A stretch of DNA of 64,000 bases from Desulfuromonadales bacterium (lineage in GTDB: Bacteria; Desulfobacterota; Desulfuromonadia; Geobacterales; Pseudopelobacteraceae): positions 16,921-80,920 of the forward strand of contig JACAAY010000007.1 of assembly GCA_013377095.1 (NCBI GenBank). Direction: 5' to 3'. The notes beneath the pieces were generated by a model that was not told the DNA's origin, searched no databases, and worked only from the letters and a program-made list of their open reading frames with translations. Below are positions 27,983 through 40,816 of this stretch, in pieces. Both the position numbers and the translations under genes were made by a program. Position 1 is the stretch's first letter, and every line of letters starts with the position of its first letter.

Positions 27983-28567
27983 TTACAGTCCAAATTCTGA
28001 AAGACGTAATGTTCTGTCAATAACTTCATGTGCGTTGCCCAGCAATCCGGCAACGCTACCTCTCCTGAAAGAGTGAAAGAGAGCAGGTTTTGGAGACCAG
28101 ATCTGGTCTACTGAATCAATGGCAACGTTTGTTCGCATACTGGTCTGGCCATATTCCGATGTCACACCGCACCAGACAGCCCTTTTCCAATCATTCGACT
28201 GCTTAGAGTCCCATTTATTTTTAAAATCCCCGCGTGTCAACTTCTCGCCGTAATTTTTTTCACTGACATCAATTGATATGGCGTTACCATAGTGGTCTCT
28301 GTACACATTTTCAACATATGCGACATGCCAGTATCTGCCGAGATCAAAAATGGCCACATCACCCTTCGCTACGCGCCTGACATTCTTGTTGTTGAGCTGT
28401 AAAATGTCACTAACAGTAGCAGGGATGGGAAACAATGGAACCCTGGACTTAACGTAATCCACGCAATAGCCGCGGCGCGCCACCCAGTCATCACAGTTCC
28501 AAGCTGCAAAACACGGTTTTCCCATGCAAAATATTAAAATCACAGCTAGTTCAAAAAATCGTTTCAC
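27983..28567 (-). CDS. Secreted CHAP-like cysteine peptidase/amidase, unknown target
   Basis: This 194-residue protein has a signal peptide (about 1-21, ending CFAA). The middle looks like a CHAP/NlpC-type domain: a Cys in RRGYCVDYVKSRVP, the KGDVAIFDLGRYWHVAYVENV strand with the expected His, and an SIDVSEKNYG strand. Such domains cut peptidoglycan peptides. The last 60 residues are not assigned. It is a monocistronic gene with its own terminator. The CHAP assignment rests on the Cys/His spacing and would need a profile search. Confidence 0.65.
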   Translation of the reverse strand: MKRFFELAVILIFCMGKPCFAAWNCDDWVARRGYCVDYVKSRVPLFPIPATVSDILQLNNKNVRRVAKGDVAIFDLGRYWHVAYVENVYRDHYGNAISIDVSEKNYGEKLTRGDFKNKWDSKQSNDWKRAVWCGVTSEYGQTSMRTNVAIDSVDQIWSPKPALFHSFRRGSVAGLLGNAHEVIDRTLRLSEFGL

Positions 28568-28609
28568 AAATTATTCCACAAAGCACGCGGTATAGAATGA
28601 AAAATCAGA

Positions 28610-29995
<1,386 letters not shown>

Positions 29996-30358
29996 TCAGA
30001 TGGTGATGGTAGTTCCTGGCTTGATTCGCTCTTCCTGCACCGGCGCCATAAAGGATAGCACGAAAAGATAGAAAAAAAGAATCATGGAGCATACTACCAA
30101 GAAAAACAGAGGAGCAAGCTTGATCCTGAAATCATCATGGCTATTGGCCGGCAAAACAAGTCCGAACACAGCCAGTACAACGCCATAAGCGCCCATGGCA
30201 GCTGCGACAAACATACCCAGGCTGTAGAAGCGCAGTTCAGCGCCTGTTGAAAATGAAAACAGATCAGCCATGCCGGCATGATAAAAGCTGGCCAGAATAA
30301 TCAGCAGAAGCGCCGCCAACAGCATGCGCAACCCGTTGCGGACGGTACGCTTACGCAC
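29996..30358 (-). CDS. Small integral membrane protein of unknown function
   Basis: The 120-residue protein has three clear hydrophobic segments (about 11-28, 46-70 and 82-106) and a basic N-terminus. The start is a GTG with a GGAGGGGG ribosome site. I recognise no family. It lies between the sua5-like gene and the sulfhydrylase gene on the same strand and is probably co-transcribed with the sua5-like gene, 24 bases upstream. Confidence 0.6.
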   Translation of the reverse strand: MRKRTVRNGLRMLLAALLLIILASFYHAGMADLFSFSTGAELRFYSLGMFVAAAMGAYGVVLAVFGLVLPANSHDDFRIKLAPLFFLVVCSMILFFYLFVLSFMAPVQEERIKPGTTITI

Positions 30359-30382
30359 ACCCCCCTCCCCTGCGACTGAAAA

Positions 30383-30991
30383 TCAAGAACACCACGACAC
30401 ATCACCCATGCCAACCCTGATAATTTCGGGTGTGTCACCCACGAGACTGATCACAGAACTGACCTCCCTGGTGAGTTCACCACCATCCACAATAATATCC
30501 AGTTGCTTCCCGAAGATATCATCGATAAAGCTGGGAGAGGCGGTTGGTTCTTCACCGGACAGGTTTGCACTGGTAGTAACAATGGGGCTTCCCAGCATCT
30601 GAACGATATCGAGGCAGATGCGATTATCGGGGATCCTGATCCCGACGGTCTTCTGGCGGGTCAGCAACAGATCGGGCACCTCGCGGGTGGCCTCCAGCAC
30701 AAACGTGTAGGGGCCGGGTAGATAGCGTTTGAGAATTTTATGGGCCATGTTGCTGACTCTGGCAAAACGCGCCACTTCCGACAGATTTGGACAGATGAAT
30801 GAAAACGGTTTCCTGTGCTCACGCTGTTTCATGAGGTAAATCCGCTCAATCCCCTTTTTATTGAATATGGAGCAACCAATTCCATAGGTTGTATCAGTGG
30901 GATAGGCGATGATACCGCCATCCTGCAGACAGGCGACAACACGGGATATAAGCCGTGCCTGGGGATGATCGGGGTGTATTTCAAGCAACAT
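30383..30991 (-). CDS. Sua5/YciO/YrdC/YwlC-family protein
   Basis: The 202-residue protein has the YrdC fold signature: GGIIAYPTDTTYGIGCS near residue 28, KGIERIYLMKQREHRKPFSF near 49 and VTTSANLSGEEP. YrdC/TsaC members make threonylcarbamoyl-AMP for tRNA t6A. The KQR.HRKPFS motif and the sequence overall look closer to the YciO branch, whose role is less clear. Without a tree I give only the family. The start is ATG 30991. Confidence 0.88.
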   Translation of the reverse strand: MLLEIHPDHPQARLISRVVACLQDGGIIAYPTDTTYGIGCSIFNKKGIERIYLMKQREHRKPFSFICPNLSEVARFARVSNMAHKILKRYLPGPYTFVLEATREVPDLLLTRQKTVGIRIPDNRICLDIVQMLGSPIVTTSANLSGEEPTASPSFIDDIFGKQLDIIVDGGELTREVSSVISLVGDTPEIIRVGMGDVSWCS

Positions 30992-31060
30992 TTCCGTAAC
31001 ACCTTTTCATGATGAGATTATCAAAGGTCTGGCCAACCCCAACCTTGACACTCCTTGCTG

Positions 31061-31078
31061 GCACCAATTGATTGGTGC
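31061..31078. promoter_or_regulatory. Palindromic candidate operator upstream of the desaturase
   Basis: GCACCAATTGATTGGTGC is a perfect inverted repeat with 8-base arms and a 2-base centre, in the 306-base gap between the sua5-like gene and the desaturase. A TTGACA lies just before it at 31045-31050. It looks like a TetR- or FadR-size operator. The rest of the gap holds only a small GAGACA/TGTCTC hairpin (about 31252-31277) close to the desaturase ribosome site. Confidence 0.35.
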
Positions 31079-31297
31079 GTCTGCAAAAGCCCGTTGAGAC
31101 TAACAAATAATTCTCCGTTTGTGTATAAAAAGGTTTCCAGGTGGCGGGACAAACCCGAAGAATGGGGAGCGTGAAAAGAGTGGATTCAGGGAGGATTCAG
31201 GTTAGATCCGCGAAGCATTTGCTGTTCTTGCAGAACGCCCGTTTCATGGTATAGAGACATTACACTACACTGTCTCCAGTGGTAAAGGAGGCCTGTC

Positions 31298-32320
31298 ATG
31301 TCATTCAACCCCGTTCTGGTTGTGGCAAAAATCCCTAAACCCGCTTGGTACCAGCATACAAACTGTTTTGCACAACCTGACACCCGCACATCGCTAAGGC
31401 AACTCGGCCTTACCCTGTTGCCGTATCTCTCACTTTTATTTTTGATGGGCCATACGGTTCTCCGTGGATATTCCTACGCAATCACACTCGTGCTGGGCGT
31501 GGTAGCCGGAGCCCTTGCCACACGGATTTTTATCATTTTTCACGATTGTGTACACGGCTCGTTTCTCCCCTCTCCCCGCTGGAACAGGAATGTGGGCTAC
31601 CTCTGTGGAATTCTGGTATTCACTGCGTTTCACGACTGGCGTCGTAGCCACGCCGGGCATCATATCACCGCCGGAGACCTGGACCGGCGCGGCACCGGTG
31701 ATATAACCACCATGACCGTCGATGAATACCTGGCCGCATCCAGACTGGATCGGCTCGCCTATCGCCTGTACCGGAACCCGCTGATCCTGCTCGGTGTGGG
31801 ACCGTTCTACTACTTCCTGATTCGAAACCGTTATCCCTCCAGGGGAGCGAAAAAAATAGATTTTACGAGCGTTATCTTCACCAACTTGGTCATTGCCGCA
31901 ATTGTGGTGACAGCCACCTTGACCGTCGGCTTCAAAACCTACCTGCTGGTTCAGTTGCCGGTTCTGCTGCTTGCCGCCACCATCGGAGTCTGGCTGTTCT
32001 ATATACAGCATCAGTTCGAGGGGGTTTACTGGGCCCGCCACGAAGAATGGGATCCGTGGCGGGTTGCCATGGAGGGAGCTTCTTACTTTCAGCTACCCAG
32101 GCTTCTCCAGTGGGTCACGGGCAATATTGGTTTTCACCACGTCCACCATATCCGCCCCGCAATCCCCAATTACCACTTGCAGTCATGCTATGAAGCCATA
32201 CCTGAACTACGGACACTCAAACCGGTGACCCTGTTCAGCAGCCTGAGATCGCTTCGACTCAACCTGTGGGATGAGCAACAGCGCAGGTTGATCAGTTTCC
32301 GGTCCCTGAAGACGATGTAA
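31298..32320 (+). CDS. Fatty acid desaturase-like di-iron membrane protein
   Basis: This 340-residue membrane protein carries the three histidine boxes of acyl desaturases: HDCVH at 82-86, HAGHH at 118-122 and HHVHH near 279-283. There are hydrophobic segments between about 35-80 and 195-235. Such enzymes use a di-iron centre and O2 to introduce double bonds into acyl chains. An oxygen-dependent enzyme in a Geobacter-type organism suggests some aerotolerance, or another substrate for the fold. ATG 31298 has an AAAGGAGG ribosome site. A palindrome lies upstream. Confidence 0.88.
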   Translation: MSFNPVLVVAKIPKPAWYQHTNCFAQPDTRTSLRQLGLTLLPYLSLLFLMGHTVLRGYSYAITLVLGVVAGALATRIFIIFHDCVHGSFLPSPRWNRNVGYLCGILVFTAFHDWRRSHAGHHITAGDLDRRGTGDITTMTVDEYLAASRLDRLAYRLYRNPLILLGVGPFYYFLIRNRYPSRGAKKIDFTSVIFTNLVIAAIVVTATLTVGFKTYLLVQLPVLLLAATIGVWLFYIQHQFEGVYWARHEEWDPWRVAMEGASYFQLPRLLQWVTGNIGFHHVHHIRPAIPNYHLQSCYEAIPELRTLKPVTLFSSLRSLRLNLWDEQQRRLISFRSLKTM

Positions 32321-32361
32321 CACGTCACACGCGCCACACGGAGTTCCCTGTCATTCTTCCT

Positions 32362-33261
32362 TTACAATCTGCAGAGATGTTCATTTTCTTCATTGTGCGG
32401 GTTGACATGGATCATGACGTCACCCACATTGGGGAACCCGTCAAAGATTAGTTTTTTTACCTTTTTGGCCACATCGTGGGATTCCTTGACCGTCATGTCC
32501 GGGTCCATATCCAGCTTGAGATCGATGATCATGTACTGGCCAGAGCGGCGACCACGGATATCATGGACATGCTCCACCTTTTCAACGCTCTCCGCCAGTT
32601 GCGTGACCCTGTCGATGAAATTGGGGGGCACATTGCCATCCATCAGGTCGTGGGCCGCACTGCGGCAGGTCTGATAGCCGACGTGCAGAATAAAAAAGGA
32701 CGTCAAACCGGCAGCCAGTGGATCCATGATGCCAAAACCGAAGAAGGCGCCGCCAACACCCACCAGCGTGGAGATCGAGGTCAGGGCATCTTTCCTGTGA
32801 TCCTCGGCAATGGCCAGAAGTGTGGGGCTCTCCAATCCATGTCCGGTTTTAGCGGTAAATCGGTACAGCCACTCCTTGATCACAATGGTCATCAGGGCGG
32901 CAACTACGGCAATTATGCCGGGAGATTGGAAGTCGCGTACAATGATGGCATGTAGTGAATCATACAGAATCCAGCCGCCGGTGGCGAAAATAACCAGGGA
33001 AATAAACAATGCCGACAGGCTTTCAGCCCGGCCGTGACCATAGGGGTGCTTCTCATCAAAGGGTTGACGACCCAGCTTCAGAGCTATCATACTGGAAAAA
33101 ATCGCCACAAAATCGCAGCCGCTCTCGATTCCATCGGCAAAAACAGCGCCGGAATGACCCCAGTGGCCGGCGGACAGCTTGAAAAGCATCAGCACCGCAT
33201 TTATCCAGAAACCGATCTTGATGATCCGTTCCGCGCTGTCATAGCGTTCGTTACGTTGCAT
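32362..33261 (-). CDS. Cation diffusion facilitator family transporter
   Basis: The 299-residue protein has the CDF layout: six hydrophobic segments in the first 200 residues with the metal-site ADGIESGCDFVA in helix 2, and a cytoplasmic C-terminal ferredoxin-like domain (from about 210, with VEHVHDIRGRRSG). Members export Zn2+, Fe2+, Mn2+ or Co2+ by proton exchange. It is convergent with the desaturase and follows recJ by five bases. The metal is not predictable. Confidence 0.9.
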   Translation of the reverse strand: MQRNERYDSAERIIKIGFWINAVLMLFKLSAGHWGHSGAVFADGIESGCDFVAIFSSMIALKLGRQPFDEKHPYGHGRAESLSALFISLVIFATGGWILYDSLHAIIVRDFQSPGIIAVVAALMTIVIKEWLYRFTAKTGHGLESPTLLAIAEDHRKDALTSISTLVGVGGAFFGFGIMDPLAAGLTSFFILHVGYQTCRSAAHDLMDGNVPPNFIDRVTQLAESVEKVEHVHDIRGRRSGQYMIIDLKLDMDPDMTVKESHDVAKKVKKLIFDGFPNVGDVMIHVNPHNEENEHLCRL

Positions 33262-33266
33262 AGTGA

Positions 33267-34973
33267 CTACTCCGATGGGCGGAGATCTTTGATCCGCAGT
33301 TGCAGAGTCGAGTTACCGTTCCACTCATTCATCTCGGGAAAAAAGGCGATATCGATCATTTCGGATAGGGTGCGTGAAGCCATACGGAAGGCAATTGCAG
33401 CAAACGTTCTACCCTCCCTGGACAACCTCAATCGCACATGCCCATCCCCAACTACCCGCTTTTCCACCACCGTCATGCAACGCAGCATCAGCACGGGTTC
33501 GGGATTGCCCATGCCAAACGGTTCAAGACGTTTCAGCTCCAGAGCCAACTCTCTGGTCACGTCCCCAGGTTGGACTTCGACATCAATATCCAAACGGGGA
33601 ACAAGATCACTGTCGCTCACTACACGGACAGCTTCTGCTTCAAATGCAGCGGTAAAGGGGCCGATCATGTCAGCGGATAGCCCGACGCCGGCGGCATGAC
33701 GATGGCCACCGAATCGCTCCAGAAAAGGAGAGCAGCTTGTCAACGCATCGAGCAGATGAAAACCGGGGATGCTGCGCCCCGATCCCCGAGCGGAATTGTT
33801 TTCATCGATGGCAATCAGGATAACCGGACGATGAAAACGCTCCACCAGCCGCGAGGCAACGATGCCGATCACCCCCTGGTGCCAGGAGGGGGAGGCCAGA
33901 ACAATACTGCGGAGGGCAGGATAATCAGTGTCGGCTTCAACCATCCTGACGGCCTCCTCCAGAATGGATCGTTCCACGGACTGGCGCTGGGCATTGGCAG
34001 AGTCGAGCTCTTCAGCGAGTAAGCATGCCTGCTCGGGATTGGTACTCAGCAGCAAATCCACACCCGGAACAGCGCTTTCCATGCGTCCGGCTGCATTCAG
34101 GCGTGGCGCCAACCGAAAACCGACCTGTCCGCTGCTCACCGTTCCTTCTACGCCGGACACCCGTTTGAGCGCCTGAATACCAGGCTTGACCGGATCGGAA
34201 AGCAGTCTGAGCCCCTGGGTGGTGTAAATCCGGTTCTGATCAATCAGGGGCACCACATCAGCAATGGTACCCAGGGCAACCAGGTCAAGCCACTGGCGCA
34301 GGTCAGGAACAGTTCCCGCATCGAATGTTCCCTCGGCACGCTGTGCCGCACGCAGGGCGACCAGCAGATTAAAAGCTACGCCGACACCAGCCAGGAATTT
34401 GAAGGGATACCCACAACCAGGCTGCAGCGGATTCAACACGGCACAGGCGTCGGGGAGAACGGATTTGGGGGCATGGTGATCGACGATAATCAGGTCAACA
34501 GCCTGATCTCGACAGAAGCGCGCCTCCTCTATGGATGTGATGCCGCAATCAACCGATATGATCAAGCCGGCGCCCTGCTTGATGATCAGATCCAGCGATT
34601 CCATGTTGAGACCGTAACCGTCATCAAAGCGATTGGGAATAAAATAGCGGCAGTCAAACCCTGTTGCACGCAGAAACGATACCAGCAGCGACGTCCCGGT
34701 GATGCCGTCCACATCGTAATCGCCATAGATACAGATCGTCTCTCCATTGCGATAGGCGGCCAGCAAGCGCCGCACAGCCGCATCCATTCCCTTCATGGCA
34801 GCGGGATTGAGCATATCCGCCAGGGAAGGTGTCAAAAAACGACGGATCGCGTCCGGTTCAAGAATACCGCGACCTGCAAGGATCGCAACGGTCAACGGGA
34901 GAATGGATAAATCCCTTGTCACATCTGGAAGCATTTGAGACTGCGATTGTTTCAGGAACCATTTTTTTTGCAT
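33267..34973 (-). CDS. recJ: Single-stranded-DNA-specific exonuclease RecJ
   Basis: RecJ degrades single-stranded DNA 5' to 3' in recombination and repair. The protein of about 568 residues has the DHH-family motifs: YGDYDVDGITGTSLL, ISVDCG, IIVDHHAPK and RLNAAGRMESA. The DHHA1 region follows with FGGHRHAAGVGL, and the C-terminal OB fold lies after about 440. I prefer ATG 34973, just upstream of the family-like MQKKW/RDLSILPLTVAILAGRG start; the longer frame up to 35006 would begin within the terminator hairpin. Confidence 0.94.
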   Translation of the reverse strand: MQKKWFLKQSQSQMLPDVTRDLSILPLTVAILAGRGILEPDAIRRFLTPSLADMLNPAAMKGMDAAVRRLLAAYRNGETICIYGDYDVDGITGTSLLVSFLRATGFDCRYFIPNRFDDGYGLNMESLDLIIKQGAGLIISVDCGITSIEEARFCRDQAVDLIIVDHHAPKSVLPDACAVLNPLQPGCGYPFKFLAGVGVAFNLLVALRAAQRAEGTFDAGTVPDLRQWLDLVALGTIADVVPLIDQNRIYTTQGLRLLSDPVKPGIQALKRVSGVEGTVSSGQVGFRLAPRLNAAGRMESAVPGVDLLLSTNPEQACLLAEELDSANAQRQSVERSILEEAVRMVEADTDYPALRSIVLASPSWHQGVIGIVASRLVERFHRPVILIAIDENNSARGSGRSIPGFHLLDALTSCSPFLERFGGHRHAAGVGLSADMIGPFTAAFEAEAVRVVSDSDLVPRLDIDVEVQPGDVTRELALELKRLEPFGMGNPEPVLMLRCMTVVEKRVVGDGHVRLRLSREGRTFAAIAFRMASRTLSEMIDIAFFPEMNEWNGNSTLQLRIKDLRPSE

Positions 34974-35003
34974 ACACGTTTTTTTATCCCCTGCTGTGGC
35001 AGG

Positions 35004-35033
35004 CAAAAAAATCCCCCGGCAAGCGGGGGATTT
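35004..35033 (-). terminator. Intrinsic terminator between the TPR gene and recJ
   Basis: AAATCCCCCG at 35009-35018 pairs with CGGGGGATTT at 35024-35033 around GCAAG, followed on the minus strand by a run of seven T (35010-35004). It ends the queA-to-TPR operon before recJ. Confidence 0.85.
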
Positions 35034-35044
35034 TCAAGATGATT

Positions 35045-35623
35045 TCAATGTTTTGTCGCTTGAGGGACGCCCTGCTGCAAACTGTCCAGCGTACGCTTTA
35101 TCTGCAGGGCGGTTTCGCTGGTACTGTCCTGTTTAAGGTATCTGGTCCAGAACGGTATGGCTCTTTCCGGCTGTTTCAAATCTACGGCAAATACAACGCC
35201 AATGTTGTAGAGACTCTGCAGGTGGCTCGGTGCCACTTTCTGTGCCTTCTCGAAGTTGCCCAGCGCCTTGTCGTACCAGCCGACCTTGCGGAACATGATC
35301 CCCTGATCGGTGAGAACATCAGGATTGTCAGGCTGTATCTCCAGGGCCATGGCATAGGCATGAATTGCCTTCTGGGGTTGCTGGGTATCGAAATAATCGT
35401 TCCCCAGGGAGATCCAGGCCTTCAGATTTTTGGGATCCGTGGCTACAATTTTTTCCGTTTCTGCAATGCGCTGGATATGATCAACCGGAGCAGCGGAGCC
35501 GCCGGGAATCGGCTGATCTGTCTGCCGAGTCTTGCCCTCGTTGCTGAGGCTGAAGATCAAAAAACCACCCAGGAGCCCCACAACAAGGGCTACAACGGCA
35601 ATCAGAATCGTTTCTTTTTTCAT
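35045..35623 (-). CDS. Membrane-anchored TPR protein
   Basis: The 192-residue protein has an N-terminal membrane anchor (about 4-24), a short linker and then TPR repeats (about 60-180). They include LKAWISLGNDYFD, NPDVLTDQGIMFRKVGWYDKALGNFEKA and LQSLYNIGVVFAVDL. It is the last gene of the queA-tgt-yajC-secD-secF run, 34 bases after secF, and is followed by a strong terminator. Its TPR region is clearly related to the C-terminal half of the protein at 48977-49936. A scaffold role for envelope proteins is plausible. Confidence 0.82.
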   Translation of the reverse strand: MKKETILIAVVALVVGLLGGFLIFSLSNEGKTRQTDQPIPGGSAAPVDHIQRIAETEKIVATDPKNLKAWISLGNDYFDTQQPQKAIHAYAMALEIQPDNPDVLTDQGIMFRKVGWYDKALGNFEKAQKVAPSHLQSLYNIGVVFAVDLKQPERAIPFWTRYLKQDSTSETALQIKRTLDSLQQGVPQATKH

Positions 35624-35656
35624 GTCAGCCCCTCGCGTGTGGCGGGTTTACAGCAC

Positions 35657-36577
35657 TCAGGCCTTTTGGGTGCTACTCTGCAGAGCTCGATCTTCCAGCA
35701 TCACCACAATCGGGCTGGCCACAAACACCGATGAATAGGTGCCCACGATAACGCCGACCAACAGGGCGCGTGAGAAGTCGTGAATCACCTCACCACCAAA
35801 GAAAAACAGTGATGCCGCAGCCAGAAAAACGGTCAAAGACGTAACTATGGTGCGGGAAAGTACCTCGTTTATGCTGCGATTGAAAACGCTGGGCAGAGAC
35901 TCCTTGAGACTCTTGTGCATGTTTTCGCGGATACGATCAAACACCACGACCGTATCGGTAAGCGAGTAACCGGCAATGGTCAGCACGGCAGTGATAAACA
36001 GCAGGTTGACCTCCAGGTTGAGCAGATAAAAAACCGCGAACATGGCCAGGCAGTCGTGCATGGTGGCCAGGGTCGCTCCAATGCCGAATTTGAAGTCGAA
36101 ACGCCAGGCAATGTAGAGAATGATACCCAGCAGTGAAATTGCCACGGCTATCAGGGTGTCCTTGCGCAGCTTGTCACCGATGGACGGGCCAATTTCCGTT
36201 GAACTTTCCACGCTAAAGGCGTTATCCGGGTACTCTTTCTTAAAGGCGCTTTGCACCGCCTCGGCCGACTTTCCCAGGGCAATGCTCATATTGCGGTCAA
36301 TCTTCACCAGCAGCTTGTTGCCGTCCTTGATTTCCTGAAGATCCACCTTGGGGATGCCATTTTTGTGAAGCGCCACGCGTGCGGATGCTATATCCATCGG
36401 CTTGCTGAACTTGAGCTGCATGGCGGTTCCGCCGGAGAAGTCAATGCCCATGTTGGCGGCGCCGCGCGCAATCTGGATGATGCCGATGATGCCGATAATC
36501 GAGATCACGGCTGATATGGCAAAGGCAATGTTGCGTTTGCCGATAAAGTCGATGTTGGTTTTACCAAGTAGTTCCAT
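35657..36577 (-). CDS. secF: Protein translocase subunit SecF
   Basis: SecF works with SecD in the inner membrane to pull exported proteins across using the proton motive force. The 306-residue protein has an N-terminal helix, a periplasmic domain starting MGIDFSGGTAMQLKFSKP, and the RND-like C-terminal helices with TIAGYSLTDTVVVFDRIREN, typical of SecF. It follows secD by 16 bases. Confidence 0.97.
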   Translation of the reverse strand: MELLGKTNIDFIGKRNIAFAISAVISIIGIIGIIQIARGAANMGIDFSGGTAMQLKFSKPMDIASARVALHKNGIPKVDLQEIKDGNKLLVKIDRNMSIALGKSAEAVQSAFKKEYPDNAFSVESSTEIGPSIGDKLRKDTLIAVAISLLGIILYIAWRFDFKFGIGATLATMHDCLAMFAVFYLLNLEVNLLFITAVLTIAGYSLTDTVVVFDRIRENMHKSLKESLPSVFNRSINEVLSRTIVTSLTVFLAAASLFFFGGEVIHDFSRALLVGVIVGTYSSVFVASPIVVMLEDRALQSSTQKA

Positions 36578-36593
36578 ATGCGCTGTTCCCTCC

Positions 36594-38186
36594 TTATATA
36601 CTCATTTTCTTGATGTTTCCCTTGTTCAGGAACAGGTCAAAGGTCACCTTGGTGCCGATCAGCGAGGTGAACAGGTTGATGATAACCCCCAGGCTGAGGG
36701 ATACGGCAAACCCCTTGACCGGCCCGGTACCGAACTGGAACAAAACAGCCGCAGTAATCAGGGTGGTGACATGGGAGTCCATGATGGTCAGGAAGGCTTT
36801 GTCATAACCGGCATCAAGCGCCGACTTGGGGGATTTACCCAGTTTGAGCTCTTCGCGAATACGTTCGAAGATAATGACGTTGGAATCCACCGACATGCCG
36901 ATCAGCAGAACGATAGCGGCAATACCGGGCAGAGTCAGGGTCGCGCCCAGAGCGGCCAATGCTCCCGTCAGATAGAGCACATTCAGTACCATACCCAGGT
37001 TGGCCACCATGCCGCACAGTTTGTAGTAGATTGCCATGAAAACGACAACCAGCACGACACCGATCAATCCGGCCATCAAACCCTTGTTAATGGAATCCTG
37101 TCCCAGGGAGGGGCCGACGGTCTCGTTCTGGATGATCTTGACCGGGGCGGGAAGTGCTCCCGCTCGCAGGACGATGGCCAGGTCGGCGGCGGTCTTTTCG
37201 GTGAAATTGCCGGATATCTGGGCGCTGCCACCGGAGATGCGTTCACGTATGACCGGTGCAGAGTAGACGTTGCTGTCCAGCACAATGGCAAAACGTTTGC
37301 CAACATTGGCAGCGGTAACCTGGTCGAACAGCTTGGCCCCCAGGGAGTTGAACTCGATGGCCACATAGGGCTGGTTGAACTGGGATTCGATGCGCACCTG
37401 GGCATCGGTCAGCAGATCGCCGGTAATCAACGATTTTTTCTGCAGCACGAACGGTATCTCACTGACAGCGCCGGTGGTGGGATCAACCGTCTTTTCTTTC
37501 ATGATTTCGGTATCATCGGGCAGAGAGGTGGAGTTTGGCGGCAGATCCTCCCGCACCAACTTGAACTCCAGTCGCGCGGTCCTGCCGATCAGGTCAATTG
37601 CCCGCTGGGGATCCTTGATACCGGGCAGCTGCACCACGATATGATTGATGCCCTCGCGCTGGATCAGCGGCTCGGAAACTCCGAACTGGTCGATCCTGTT
37701 GCGAATGGTCTCCAGAGCCTGGGCAACCGCCTTGTCCTTGCGATCCTTGGCCGCTTCATCCGTAATCGTCAGGTCCAGGGCGACAAATCCGCCTTCATCT
37801 CGCTGCTGGCTCTGCTGGTAGCCGGGATACTTGTCCTTCAGCAGTTTCTGCACGGTAGTGGCGGTGTCCTTTTCGTAGAGCAAAACAGACACCTTGTCAG
37901 AACCAACACGGTTGATACGTTTGAAATGCAGATTTTTGCCGTTCAACGTGTCTTCCAGATCGGTTGCAATGATATCAAGTGATCCTTCCACCGCCTTCTG
38001 GGTGTCCACCTCCAACACCAGGTGCGTACCACCCTGCAAGTCAAGTCCCAGATGAATCTTGTCCTTGGGGAGCAGTCCTGTCCACCACGATGGCAGCTGG
38101 GCAACCAGTGTGGGGGTCAGGTAGAAAAGCGACAACAGGGCAAATATCACTATCAGGCTTATGCGCCAGCCGGTTCCTTTAGGCAT
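36594..38186 (-). CDS. secD: Protein translocase subunit SecD
   Basis: SecD is the larger partner of SecF. The 530-residue protein has an N-terminal helix and LGLDLQGGTHLVLEVD. The large periplasmic P1 domain follows, then six C-terminal helices with LTLPGIAAIVLLIGMSVDSNVIIFERIREE. It lies between yajC and secF, the usual order in many bacteria. Length is within the normal range. Confidence 0.97.
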   Translation of the reverse strand: MPKGTGWRISLIVIFALLSLFYLTPTLVAQLPSWWTGLLPKDKIHLGLDLQGGTHLVLEVDTQKAVEGSLDIIATDLEDTLNGKNLHFKRINRVGSDKVSVLLYEKDTATTVQKLLKDKYPGYQQSQQRDEGGFVALDLTITDEAAKDRKDKAVAQALETIRNRIDQFGVSEPLIQREGINHIVVQLPGIKDPQRAIDLIGRTARLEFKLVREDLPPNSTSLPDDTEIMKEKTVDPTTGAVSEIPFVLQKKSLITGDLLTDAQVRIESQFNQPYVAIEFNSLGAKLFDQVTAANVGKRFAIVLDSNVYSAPVIRERISGGSAQISGNFTEKTAADLAIVLRAGALPAPVKIIQNETVGPSLGQDSINKGLMAGLIGVVLVVVFMAIYYKLCGMVANLGMVLNVLYLTGALAALGATLTLPGIAAIVLLIGMSVDSNVIIFERIREELKLGKSPKSALDAGYDKAFLTIMDSHVTTLITAAVLFQFGTGPVKGFAVSLSLGVIINLFTSLIGTKVTFDLFLNKGNIKKMSI

Positions 38187-38265
38187 GCGGCTCAGTCTCC
38201 CTTCGGTTGTATTGTTTGGTTAAGGGCACTACAGGCTCTATTCTTAATCTGGTCCTGAATCATGA

Positions 38266-38556
38266 CTATTTATTGTTTAAAGCTGCAATGTAGGATTTGG
38301 TGATTTTGATGACAACGCCGGTAGCGATCTCAAGCCCCACGATACCATCCTCCACACTTGCAACCTTACCGTGTACACCACCGGCGGTGATCACCTGATC
38401 ACCTTTTTTGATATTGTCGAGCAATGCCCTGTGTTCCTTGGCCTTCTTCTGCTGGGGTCGGATCAGAAGAAAATAGAAAATGGCGAACATGAGTATCAGG
38501 GGTATAAACTGCTGAATTGCGCCCATTCCACCAGGCCCTGTAGCTGATCCAAACAT
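38266..38556 (-). CDS. yajC: Preprotein translocase subunit YajC
   Basis: YajC is a small single-span partner of SecDF. The 96-residue protein has its transmembrane segment at about 16-31, then IRPQQKKAKEH and the SH3-like KKGDQVITAGGVHGKV. ATG 38556 has an AAGGAGGA ribosome site; the frame extends upstream to 38625 but overlaps the tgt end. Confidence 0.95.
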   Translation of the reverse strand: MFGSATGPGGMGAIQQFIPLILMFAIFYFLLIRPQQKKAKEHRALLDNIKKGDQVITAGGVHGKVASVEDGIVGLEIATGVVIKITKSYIAALNNK

Positions 38557-38569
38557 TGAACAATCCTCC

Positions 38570-40794
<2,225 letters not shown>

Positions 40795-40816
40795 GACACC
40801 ATCGCCTTAACAACTG

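Noticed and set aside
27852..27990. preQ1 riboswitch before queD
   Set aside because: The only strong structure is a GC-rich hairpin with a T-run ending the upstream gene; no preQ1-I or preQ1-II consensus was recognised.
31252..31277. GAGACA/TGTCTC hairpin before the desaturase as a terminator or riboswitch
   Set aside because: Only a 6-bp stem with an 11-base loop and no T-run; too weak to call.
36402..37982. 526-codon plus-strand open frame opposite secD and secF
   Set aside because: It is a mirror of highly conserved secDF coding sequence on the other strand, rich in Gln/Asp/His as such shadows are, with no domain of its own.
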